NCBI GenBank assembly: GCA_964563165.1
Contig: CAZLWA010000024.1
Location: forward strand, 1 to 25,534
DNA: 25,534 bases
Direction of reading: 5' to 3'
Origin: CAZLWA01 sp964563165
GTDB lineage: Bacteria > CLD3 > SB21
Under the pieces are notes generated by a model, which was not told where the DNA came from, searched no databases, and saw only the letters and a program-made list of their open reading frames with translations. How positions within the stretch are numbered: position 1 is the stretch's first letter; each line of letters starts with the position of its first letter. Below, one piece after another: positions 1-6,626 of the stretch. Both the position numbers and the translations under genes were made by a program.

Positions 1-21
1 ATTGCCATCTTCTTCATCTCC

Positions 22-56
22 CATTATTCATTACTCATTATTCATTATTCATTGTT
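22..56. repeat. Heptad tandem array A (CATTATT units)
   Basis: Five consecutive 7-bp units: CATTATT, CATTACT, CATTATT, CATTATT and CATTGTT. The last unit overlaps the TAA stop codon of the minus-strand uraH gene, so the array begins exactly where the coding region ends. On the coding strand it reads as AATAATG-like units, which are rich in TAA and TGA. Confidence 0.85.
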
Positions 57-399
57 AACTGCCCCGATAGGTGGAATACCCGAACGGGCTCAGGAGCAGC
101 GGAACGTGGTAATGCCCGGAGGTTTCCTGAATTTCAAACGCGATCGATACGTACGGATAAAAATTTTTCATGTTCGTTTTCTGAAAATACGGCGCCGTTT
201 GAAGCGTCAGGCGGTAAACGCCTTTGGATATATCATAATTTTCCGGGAGCAGATCGTCAATGCGTCCGTCGGCATTCGTCATACCTCTTCCAATCTCCTT
301 CCAAGAACCGGATTCCAAAAACTCCAGCGTTGTGGAAATTCCGGCGGCAGGTTTTCCCTGCGCCGTGTCTAAAACGTGCGTAGTGATCGGGCTTTTCAT
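55..399 (-). CDS. uraH: 5-hydroxyisourate hydrolase (transthyretin-like)
   Basis: Hydrolyses 5-hydroxyisourate, the product of urate oxidation, to OHCU in the ureide pathway. The 114-residue protein has the usual length of the transthyretin-related family. The family signature THVLDTAQGKPA lies near the N-terminus and the C-terminal tetrapeptide YRGS is intact. His8, Arg46 and His98 match the catalytic His/Arg/His set known for this family. The start is supported by GGAAGAG about six bases upstream. It is the last purine gene in transcription order. A repeat-containing gap of about 100 bp separates it from the CitE-like gene, and its stop lies in a heptad array. Confidence 0.95.
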   Translation of the reverse strand: MKSPITTHVLDTAQGKPAAGISTTLEFLESGSWKEIGRGMTNADGRIDDLLPENYDISKGVYRLTLQTAPYFQKTNMKNFYPYVSIAFEIQETSGHYHVPLLLSPFGYSTYRGS

Positions 400-415
400 G
401 CTCTTCCTTTGTTGC

Positions 416-474
416 CGTCATCCTGAGCTAAGGGAAGGATCCCATGCCGCACATTCGCTTCGTTTAGAATGACG
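416..474. repeat. GTCAT(C/T)CTGAG-type interspersed repeat, copy 1
   Basis: The gap between uraH and the CitE-like gene carries an element bounded by CGTCAT at 416-421 and its inverse ATGACG at 469-474. Inside are CCTGAGC and GAAGGATCC, the same words as in the elements around 2471-2540. It resembles the widespread 'cgtcatcctgagcgaa' class of bacterial interspersed palindromic sequences. It could form a hairpin between the two genes. Confidence 0.65.
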
Positions 475-501
475 ATCTTTGTGTTGATAGAATCTAATAT
501 C

Positions 502-1941
502 TTATTTATTGCGCCGCGCTTTCATTATTTTCACAAATGAGCGCGTGCGTATTTCTTCTAACGTCAATCCCGTTGCTTTAACTTCGTCTTCTGTAATGGC
601 TCCGCAATTCATTCCGCGCAAAAAATAATTAAGTAAGCCCTGCCCGGTCGCCGCATCGTCAAAAACATCGCCGACCAATGTCGCTTGCGCCGCTTTATCC
701 ATAAATGCTTTTAAACGTTTCGATGCAGCGTCCAATCCTTCCATGAAAAACAAATACACCGCCGCATACCGGACTGGCAATTGCGCGGGATGAAGATCCC
801 AGCCCTGATAATATCCGTGTTTTAAAGAATGCATGATGTGGCCGAACCCCAATCGCCAGGCTGCGTGAACGCCATCCCGGTTGTCGTCTTCTTGCTGGGC
901 CGACAATTTTCCGTTTTTCCCCGCGCGATGAGGGCCGACGGGCATTACGTTCGTGGCGCCGTCGGACAGCCAGATCCCGGTTCCGGTCAACGCCACTTTC
1001 ATCATATGGCGCGCAAAATCACAGACCGGATGGTCCATGGTTTGATAAGCGGCGGTGATACTCGAAGACGCCGTATAATCGTACACGCCGAAATGCGCAG
1101 CGGTACATCGTCCTTCGGACGGCGCCACGATGAGCGGCAGCATGGACTCACCGCGCGAATTGATGATCGCCTGAGTGGTCTCTACCATGACTTCAAACTT
1201 GAGTGCACCGGGCGAAAGATCTAATTTCGACTCAAGGATCTTAAACAATTCGACCAATGCGGTGACCTGCTGCGGGATCGTGATCTTAGGAAGCGTGATC
1301 ACAAAATTATTCGGAAGTTTTCCGTGCGTTTTTTCAACAAGCGCCGTAAGAAAAATATCCAGAGTGCGAATGCTGCGTATTTTTAATTCTTCCGTGAACG
1401 GCTTGATCCGGATGCCGATAAAGGGCGGAAGTATATTTTCTTTCATGCCGCGGGCTACTTCCTGCGCATTGCGTTGGGCATCGCGGTCTTCTTCGGCGTC
1501 CGGGCGGTTGCCGTAGCCGTCTTCAAAATCTATGCGGAAATCTTCAACGGGTTCGGACTTTAATTTATGAATTACGCGGTTGTATATCGTACTGGCCAGC
1601 CACGCCGGATAATTCTTCCTCCGAACTTTTTCTGAATTTTCCTTCAATTTATTTTTGAGCGATTTAATATCTTTCGATTTGGGCAATTCGCCGTGTCCAG
1701 GAAGTTCAAGCGCTTTCGCAAAGGATATAAAATCGGGAGCATACTCTTCCAATGACTTCTGCGCTAGAAACCCCAGCTTCTTCGCCGAATCGGCTTTGAA
1801 CAACTGCGCTCCGCCGTACACCGTTTGCACCGGCTGACGGTCAGGCAGATCGCCGGTGTAGAATTGATTGAATTCTTCATTGGCCTGGGTCAGCTTAGAC
1901 CACACGTCATGAATCAGCGCATCGTTGAAAGTGATTTTCAT
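502..1941 (-). CDS. CitE/HpcH-like aldolase-family protein (DUF6986 type)
   Basis: A 479-residue protein of the phosphoenolpyruvate-binding TIM-barrel superfamily (HpcH/HpaI aldolase, citrate lyase beta). Three pieces show this: DFEDGYGNRPDAEED around residues 138-152, the acidic metal-site stretch EVMVETTQAI around 250-260, and WDLHPAQLP around 380-390, which resembles the HPxQ motif of CitE-like enzymes. It is longer than CitE or malyl-CoA lyase (about 300 residues) and fits the DUF6986 family as I remember it. The start has a strong AAGGAGAT site. It lies 15 bp downstream of uraD and upstream of uraH, so a ureide-pathway role is likely. CitE-like enzymes often use glyoxylate, the end product of allantoin breakdown, but the reaction is unknown. 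Confidence 0.75.
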   Translation of the reverse strand: MKITFNDALIHDVWSKLTQANEEFNQFYTGDLPDRQPVQTVYGGAQLFKADSAKKLGFLAQKSLEEYAPDFISFAKALELPGHGELPKSKDIKSLKNKLKENSEKVRRKNYPAWLASTIYNRVIHKLKSEPVEDFRIDFEDGYGNRPDAEEDRDAQRNAQEVARGMKENILPPFIGIRIKPFTEELKIRSIRTLDIFLTALVEKTHGKLPNNFVITLPKITIPQQVTALVELFKILESKLDLSPGALKFEVMVETTQAIINSRGESMLPLIVAPSEGRCTAAHFGVYDYTASSSITAAYQTMDHPVCDFARHMMKVALTGTGIWLSDGATNVMPVGPHRAGKNGKLSAQQEDDNRDGVHAAWRLGFGHIMHSLKHGYYQGWDLHPAQLPVRYAAVYLFFMEGLDAASKRLKAFMDKAAQATLVGDVFDDAATGQGLLNYFLRGMNCGAITEDEVKATGLTLEEIRTRSFVKIMKARRNK

Positions 1942-1956
1942 TTTTTGATCTCCTTA

Positions 1957-2460
1957 TCAGCGTAGTAATTTTTCCAGCCGAATGTGGGTTATCTTGTTTT
2001 GTTCCGCTGCGGCAATCTTGATTTCCGCAGTGGCGTCGTTCTTCATACGCCCCTGCAGTATCGCGAGCATCTCGTCCGCGCTTTTTCCCGTCGCGCAAAC
2101 GATAAAGATATATCCGAATTTTTGTTCGTATGATCTATTACCTTCCACCAATCCGGTCAGAATCTCATCCGGAGCGGAATTTACGCCGGATTGCTCTCCT
2201 TCTGCCCACTCCTTGGTTCCTGCAAATCTTGTACGCAAACTGCCGATGTCGCCGATCTTGGGATGATGCGAAAACGCTTCGAGCCAATCTCCGCGGGAAA
2301 GCGTGTTCCAGATCTCACCCGACCTGCGGAACAACTCTTCTTTATTCTTAAATGGCCTCCGGGCGGTCATCGCTTCCGCCCAGCGGTTTGAACCGCAGCA
2401 GCGAAGAAATTCTTCTTTGACGGTTTGCGGAGCTGCTTTATTGATTTGATCTAAAGTCAT
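1957..2460 (-). CDS. uraD: OHCU decarboxylase
   Basis: Decarboxylates 2-oxo-4-hydroxy-4-carboxy-5-ureidoimidazoline to S-allantoin, directly after UraH. The 167-residue length is typical. The signature SHHPKIGD holds the catalytic His66. Glu89 in the EQSGV segment and FGYIFIVCATGKS at about 115-127 are the other family landmarks. The ATG start shows no convincing Shine-Dalgarno sequence. The bases directly upstream belong to the interspersed repeat at 2471-2539, which may have displaced the original leader. It is tightly spaced with the CitE-like gene downstream. Confidence 0.95.
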   Translation of the reverse strand: MTLDQINKAAPQTVKEEFLRCCGSNRWAEAMTARRPFKNKEELFRRSGEIWNTLSRGDWLEAFSHHPKIGDIGSLRTRFAGTKEWAEGEQSGVNSAPDEILTGLVEGNRSYEQKFGYIFIVCATGKSADEMLAILQGRMKNDATAEIKIAAAEQNKITHIRLEKLLR

Positions 2461-2470
2461 AAAGTTGACA

Positions 2471-2539
2471 CGTCATTCCTGAGCCAGCGAAAGATCAATA
2501 ACCGTCATCCTGAGCGAGCGAAGCGAGTCGAAGGATGAC
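2471..2539. repeat. GTCATCCTGAG-type repeat, left flank of GIY-YIG gene
   Basis: A degenerate copy (2471-2494) is followed by a full copy (2503-2539). The full copy has a perfect 8-bp stem, GTCATCCT at 2504-2511 and AGGATGAC at 2532-2539. Its internal blocks CTGAGCGAG (2510-2518) and CGAGTCGAAG (2524-2533) recur in inverted orientation at 2901-2909 and 2874-2883, on the other side of the GIY-YIG gene. The element starts immediately after the nuclease stop codon and ends just before the uraD start. Confidence 0.85.
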
Positions 2540-2860
2540 TCACTTTATTTGTGATTTTCTCTTCAATTTGTCTTTGGTCTTAGTAGATCGCGAAAGTTCA
2601 TGAATCAACTTGAAATCATCGTGAATCAATGCCTCCTTCTTTCTTTTTACCCAACCTTTAATTTTCCGTTCGACAACAATTGCCTCGCGAGGATCCGAAA
2701 ATTCTTGTAACCAAACGAGTTTTACCGGCCGACGAATTGCCGTGTAACCTTGAAAAGTGCCGCTTTTATGTTGATATATCCTTTGTTCCAAATTGGTCGT
2801 GCAGCCTGTATAATACGAACCATCCGCACATTCCAAGATATATACCCAGCTTGATTTCAT
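2540..2860 (-). CDS. GIY-YIG nuclease domain protein (UPF0213/YhbQ-like)
   Basis: A 106-residue single-domain protein. The GIY half is WVYILECADGSYYTG at residues 5-19. A family Arg lies in LEQRIYQH and the metal-binding Glu in the VVERKIKGW segment. The C-terminal tail is Lys/Arg-rich. Such proteins are small DNA-cleaving domains related to homing-endonuclease and UvrC catalytic modules; the cellular role of this subfamily is unclear. It has no link to purine metabolism, yet it sits between allantoicase and uraD. Inverted copies of one repeat flank it, the left copy starting at its stop codon. No Shine-Dalgarno is visible before the ATG. It looks like an inserted cassette. Confidence 0.88.
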   Translation of the reverse strand: MKSSWVYILECADGSYYTGCTTNLEQRIYQHKSGTFQGYTAIRRPVKLVWLQEFSDPREAIVVERKIKGWVKRKKEALIHDDFKLIHELSRSTKTKDKLKRKSQIK

Positions 2861-2870
2861 TTAATTAATC

Positions 2871-2918
2871 GCACTTCGACTCGTTCCGATTTCATCGGAA
2901 CTCGCTCAGTGTGACGTG
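2871..2918. repeat. GTCATCCTGAG-type repeat, inverted right flank of GIY-YIG gene
   Basis: Same family as 2503-2539 but in opposite orientation: CTTCGACTCG (2874-2883) and CTCGCTCAG (2901-2909) are the inverses of blocks in the left copy. Between them is a perfect 7-bp hairpin, TTCCGAT at 2884-2890 and ATCGGAA at 2894-2900, with a 3-base loop. The allantoicase reading frame runs into this element and takes its stop codon from it. Confidence 0.8.
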
Positions 2919-3925
2919 ATCGTACCCCACACTCTCAATCGGCTTACACCGCCATCCGGGAAAATATTCAGCCGCACATGCGTGCACGGACCGATTCCTT
3001 TTAATTCTTTTTCAAAAAAGTGTCTCGTGTCGGCCTGAAGTTTTGTCTCGGCTAAAATTTCTTTCCATGTAACTTCCGTCCACGTGAGTATATCAATGTT
3101 TTTGTCGGGCTCGTGGCAGCCATCCATCGAACAGCGATCGGGAAAATTACCCTTGAAGTGATTCGTGTCCACTTCGATCTTCTTAATGCTTCCCTCGCGG
3201 CCAAGTTTGACAATGACCCAATCCGATCCGGCCCCGCGCCGGCGTTTTGTTTCCCAGCCGTCCCCCATGTTATCCGCCCGGCCGGGCATGATCAGATTAT
3301 TCATCGAACTGAAAAACATATCGCTGCAAGCAACGGCTAACCCTCCGTTCTCAACGGCCGCCAGATCGGCGAGCGCCCCTTGTTTGAATTTGCTCCAATC
3401 GGGAATGGGCGCTCCGTAAATTCTCAACCGCGCAACGCCTCCGTCGGGATAAATATTTAACCGGATATGCGTCCATGATTCCGAATTCATGACGGCAAAT
3501 AAATTCTGAGATCCCGCATTCAGAGGCGATTTCGAAAGAATTTCCGTCCAATGAATTTCTTCGCCTGTCAGCGTTTCGGCCGGAATGTTTGGATCGATAC
3601 GGCACGCTTCGATCGATCCGTACGGCGGATGATTGCCGAGAAAAAAATTCGTGTCGATATCCACGCCTTTGATCACGCCGGGAATCCCGAGCTGAATGAT
3701 ACACCAATCGAATCCGGGCTCGCGTTTTCTGCGGCTCTCCCAGCCGTCCATCCACTTTCCGCGATCCGTATATTTATCCGGCAGAAAAATTCCGCGCCCG
3801 GGTTTGAGCAAATTTTCCTTCCCGGCGAAAAATTCATCGCTGGCTGCTAGTGCTTTTCCACCAACCCGATCGGACGCGAGATCGACGAGACCCGCGAAGG
3901 ATGCGGTATTCGTTTGTGCTGACAT
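2906..3925 (-). CDS. alc: Allantoicase
   Basis: Hydrolyses allantoate to ureidoglycolate and urea. The 339-residue protein has the two tandem homologous domains of the family. Each contains a GRG/GRA...DGWE(S/T)(R/K)R(K/R)R segment followed by DW-I/V-LG and D(I/V)DTN(F/H)F-GN. The domains span roughly residues 10-170 and 180-335. The ATG is preceded by AGGAAA. The last residues and the stop codon fall inside the repeat at 2871-2918, so the natural C-terminus may have been replaced by repeat-encoded residues. It follows allantoinase in transcription order after a 233-bp gap with a possible promoter. Confidence 0.95.
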   Translation of the reverse strand: MSAQTNTASFAGLVDLASDRVGGKALAASDEFFAGKENLLKPGRGIFLPDKYTDRGKWMDGWESRRKREPGFDWCIIQLGIPGVIKGVDIDTNFFLGNHPPYGSIEACRIDPNIPAETLTGEEIHWTEILSKSPLNAGSQNLFAVMNSESWTHIRLNIYPDGGVARLRIYGAPIPDWSKFKQGALADLAAVENGGLAVACSDMFFSSMNNLIMPGRADNMGDGWETKRRRGAGSDWVIVKLGREGSIKKIEVDTNHFKGNFPDRCSMDGCHEPDKNIDILTWTEVTWKEILAETKLQADTRHFFEKELKGIGPCTHVRLNIFPDGGVSRLRVWGTITSH

Positions 3926-3940
3926 GGTATTTCCTTTTTT

Positions 3941-3975
3941 AGAATTCAGAAGTCAGGAGACAGAATCCAGAATGG
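3941..3975. repeat. Heptad tandem array G (AGAATTC-like units)
   Basis: Five degenerate 7-bp units: AGAATTC, AGAAGTC, AGGAGAC, AGAATCC and AGAATGG. The array lies in the leader of the allantoicase gene, ending 15 bp before the start codon and leaving the Shine-Dalgarno sequence intact. Confidence 0.75.
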
Positions 3976-3995
3976 TTGAGTAATAAGCTTCGAGC

Positions 3996-4024
3996 AATTT
4001 ACTAACTTTTGCCAATAGTGACAA
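3996..4024 (-). promoter_or_regulatory. Possible sigma70-like promoter for allantoicase
   Basis: On the minus strand TTGTCA (4024-4019) and TAAATT (4001-3996) are separated by 17 bases, matching 5 of 6 and 4 of 6 consensus positions. The predicted leader of about 65 nucleotides would contain array G. Such matches occur by chance in AT-rich gaps, so this is tentative. Confidence 0.25.
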
Positions 4025-4081
4025 TATTTTGGGTTATCATATCCTAAATCCGTTGATAAATAATATAAGTTACATTCTTAG

Positions 4082-4155
4082 GCTGATCGCTGATTGCTGA
4101 TCGCTGATTGCTGATCGCTGATTGCTGATCGCTGATTGCTTGCTGATCGCTGAAT
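4082..4155. repeat. Heptad tandem array B (GCTGATC/GCTGATT alternating)
   Basis: Eight perfect alternating 7-bp units GCTGATC and GCTGATT (4082-4137), a 4-base partial unit, then GCTGATC and GCTGAAT. This is the most regular array in the window. It ends 3 bp from the TAG stop codon of allantoinase. The rest of the gap (3976-4081) is AT-rich with no visible gene. Confidence 0.9.
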
Positions 4156-4158
4156 TCT

Positions 4159-5517
4159 CTAACACGGAATCAATTCTTTCCTTAACAACACCCTTCCTTG
4201 AGGCTTTTTGTTAAATTTTCCGTCTTCGAATATTTTCAGACCTCTCAAATAGGTCTTTTCAACTTTTCCGAAAAGGGTCCTGCCTACATACGGTGTAACC
4301 TTGTGCCGGTGAAAAATGCCCGCCGGCTCAACAACAAAACTTTCTTCCGGATTCCATACCACCAGATCCGCATCGTAACCGCGTGCAATTTTTCCTTTTC
4401 TTCCATTCAACCCCGCAAATTCGGCCGGTCTTTCGCTCATCCAGGCTGAAACGGCATCTATCGAGAACCCGCGCTTTCTGGCTTCCGTCCAGACGACCGA
4501 CAAGCCGAATTGCAGCGAGGAAATGCCGCCCCAGGCTTTCATGAAATCGCCTTCTTCGGGCAATTTCATTTCCGGCGGACAGGGGGAATGATCGGAAACA
4601 ACAAAATCAATGATCCCCTCTTTCAACCCCGCCCAGAGCTGTTCACGATTCTCACTCTCACGGATCGGCGGCGCGCATTTGAATCGTGTGTCGCCGTCAG
4701 GAATTTCTTCGGATGAAAAAAACAAATAATGGGGACACGTTTCTACCGTGATGGGTAACCCCGCCGAGCGCGCTTCCCGTAACGGGGCCAGCGCCTCCGA
4801 CGAGACCAAATGAACAATATGAACTTTGCATTGGAACTCTCTGCAAAGCCTGATCAGCAAATCAATCGCATCATTCTCCCATTGCTTCGGACGCGACGCG
4901 AGGTAATCCGTATATTTTTTCGAATGATTCAGCTGGCGAGGAATTTCGGGATTACCGTTCAATTCCGCGTGCACGAGTAAAGGGACCTGTGTTTTAGCTA
5001 TCGCCGGCAAAACCTGCCGCAGATCCGATTCGGCGACATTTGGAAATTCATCAATGCCCGAATGGATCATGAACGCTTTCACTCCGAGAGCGCCTGCGTT
5101 AACCAACTTCGCGATCTCTTTGGCGTTACCCGGAATTAGACCGGCATAAAATCCGCAATCCACGTACAATTTCCCTTCAGCGGCCGAAATCTTTTCCTGC
5201 AGTGCTTTACTATTTGTTGTCACCGGGGACGAATTCAAGGGCATATCCACTAACGTCGTGACGCCTCCGGCCGCGGCGGCTTTGGTCGCGGTTTCAAATC
5301 CTTCCCATTCCGTTCGGCCGGGCTCATTGATATGGACGTGCGTGTCCACCAAACCGGGCATGACCGCCGAGTTGCCGACATCCACTACGTGAATATTCTT
5401 CGGAATTTCTGTTCGCCCGACGACATCGACGATCATCTCGCCTTTGATAATAACCGCGGCATCCCGAAAGCCCTGACTGGTTAAGACTCTCCGGCTGCTG
5501 ATAATTAGATCACTCAT
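4159..5517 (-). CDS. allB: Allantoinase
   Basis: Opens the hydantoin ring of allantoin to give allantoate. The 452-residue protein belongs to the cyclic amidohydrolase family. His60 and His62 lie in DTHVHINEPGRTEWEGF, Lys147 in GVKAFM is the expected carbamylated lysine, and LLVHAE, CPHYL and VVSDHSPC supply further metal ligands. GVKAFM and the cluster position distinguish it from the dihydroorotase at 21882-23180. The start overlaps the 3' end of the uridine kinase gene by 8 bp, which indicates translational coupling. Allantoicase follows downstream after a heptad array. Confidence 0.96.
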   Translation of the reverse strand: MSDLIISSRRVLTSQGFRDAAVIIKGEMIVDVVGRTEIPKNIHVVDVGNSAVMPGLVDTHVHINEPGRTEWEGFETATKAAAAGGVTTLVDMPLNSSPVTTNSKALQEKISAAEGKLYVDCGFYAGLIPGNAKEIAKLVNAGALGVKAFMIHSGIDEFPNVAESDLRQVLPAIAKTQVPLLVHAELNGNPEIPRQLNHSKKYTDYLASRPKQWENDAIDLLIRLCREFQCKVHIVHLVSSEALAPLREARSAGLPITVETCPHYLFFSSEEIPDGDTRFKCAPPIRESENREQLWAGLKEGIIDFVVSDHSPCPPEMKLPEEGDFMKAWGGISSLQFGLSVVWTEARKRGFSIDAVSAWMSERPAEFAGLNGRKGKIARGYDADLVVWNPEESFVVEPAGIFHRHKVTPYVGRTLFGKVEKTYLRGLKIFEDGKFNKKPQGRVLLRKELIPC

Positions 5518-6136
5518 TCAGAAGTGCTTTGATTTTGGTCATCAGGATATCCACGCCGACTTTATTCTCGATGCCGTGCGGGATAATAATATCGGCATGG
5601 CGCTTGGACGGTTCGACAAATTGCAGGTGCATCGGACGAACAAATTTTTCGTATTGCGCGATAACCGAATCGAACGTGCGTGCGCGCTCTTTCACGTCGC
5701 GTGTGATCCGGCGAATAAAACGTATGTCCGCATCCGTGTCAATATACACCTTAATATCCATCATATCGCGCAGGCGCTCATTCTCCAGAATTAAAATGCC
5801 TTCGAGAATGATAATTTTGTGCGGATCAATACGCTGCGTTTCTTGGGTCCGGGAGTGAGTCTTATGTTCGTAGATAGGAATTTCGATCCGTTCGCCGTCC
5901 ACCGCTTTTCTTAAATGCGCAATTAGTAATTCGTTGTCAAACGCGTCCGGATGGTCGAAGTTGACGTGCTGACGGTCGTGTACCGGCAAATGTTCCAGCG
6001 CTTTGTAATAAGAATCCTGCGCGATGATAACCACGTCCTGCGTGCCGCCGAGTACTTCAAACACATGATGTGCCACGGAAGTCTTACCCGATGCGGTTCC
6101 GCCGGCAATGCCGATCAGAATGTTTTTTTTGTTCAT
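5510..6136 (-). CDS. udk: Uridine kinase
   Basis: Phosphorylates uridine and cytidine in pyrimidine salvage. The 208-residue protein has the family's usual length. Its P-loop is GGTASGKTS (residues 12-20). QDSYYK, the NFDHPDAFD substrate-site segment, IPIYEHKTHSR and EGILIL are all classic Udk landmarks. It overlaps allB by 8 bp, so it is co-transcribed with allantoinase even though it acts on pyrimidines. The ATG has no obvious Shine-Dalgarno. The 114 bp upstream (6137-6250) hold no clear gene and may contain a promoter. Confidence 0.93.
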   Translation of the reverse strand: MNKKNILIGIAGGTASGKTSVAHHVFEVLGGTQDVVIIAQDSYYKALEHLPVHDRQHVNFDHPDAFDNELLIAHLRKAVDGERIEIPIYEHKTHSRTQETQRIDPHKIIILEGILILENERLRDMMDIKVYIDTDADIRFIRRITRDVKERARTFDSVIAQYEKFVRPMHLQFVEPSKRHADIIIPHGIENKVGVDILMTKIKALLNE

Positions 6137-6250
6137 AGGCTATATAGCTTACATTTTCCTTTGATGGAATTAGGCAGATGAATGATTTCCTTATCTTAAC
6201 AGCACTATTTCTATTTTCTGTATTCCGTGATCCACTTTTGCAAGAGACAA

Positions 6251-6626
6251 TTACTCTCGCCTATTTGCGTTCCTCTTAATCCACTCCTCGATCACAACAA
6301 CAACTGAATTCAAATTTCGCTTTATTTCTATATCATCGAATCGCAGAAATTTTAAACCAAGAGCTTCCGGTTCCCCTTGTTCTTTACCGATCTTTTTCAT
6401 AAGCCCCTTCATTACCGTGACTGCAGCCGTCGATCTCGATCACCAATTGCAATTTACTGCAATAAAAATCAACAATGTAATTTTTTATCGGCTTTTGACG
6501 AGCAAATTGACAGCCGAGAATTTGACGGGCACGAAGTCTTCTCCAGAGAAGAACTTCAGATAGAGTGCTTTGATTGCGTAATTTTCCGGACAGTTTTTTT
6601 AATTCAGGATCATAGTAAATCTTCAC
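6251..6626 (-). pseudogene. DUF559 nuclease-like gene, frameshifted
   Basis: The first 80 residues form a DUF559 (restriction-endonuclease-like, Vsr-related) domain: LRNQSTLSEVLLWRRLRARQ, then FARQKPIKNYIVDFYC and LVIEIDGCSHGNE. The frame stops at TAA (6384-6386). One base out of phase, the same strand continues as KEQGEPEALGLKFLRFDD, then NLNSVVVVIEEWIKR, to a TAA at 6251-6253. This is exactly the expected DUF559 C-terminal half. One extra base near 6386-6389 explains the break, and the repaired product would be about 124 residues. The start is GTG, overlapping the TGA of the molybdenum subunit gene. A palindromic repeat lies directly upstream. A sequencing error cannot be excluded. Confidence 0.82.

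Noticed and set aside
4082..4155. Regular repeats that might be a CRISPR array
   Set aside because: Units are only 7 bp, directly contiguous and without spacers; no cas genes are present.
6137..6250. Degenerate 7-bp periodicity (TATTTCT, ATTTTCT, GTATTCC) upstream of udk
   Set aside because: The units share too few positions to be separated from chance in AT-rich DNA.
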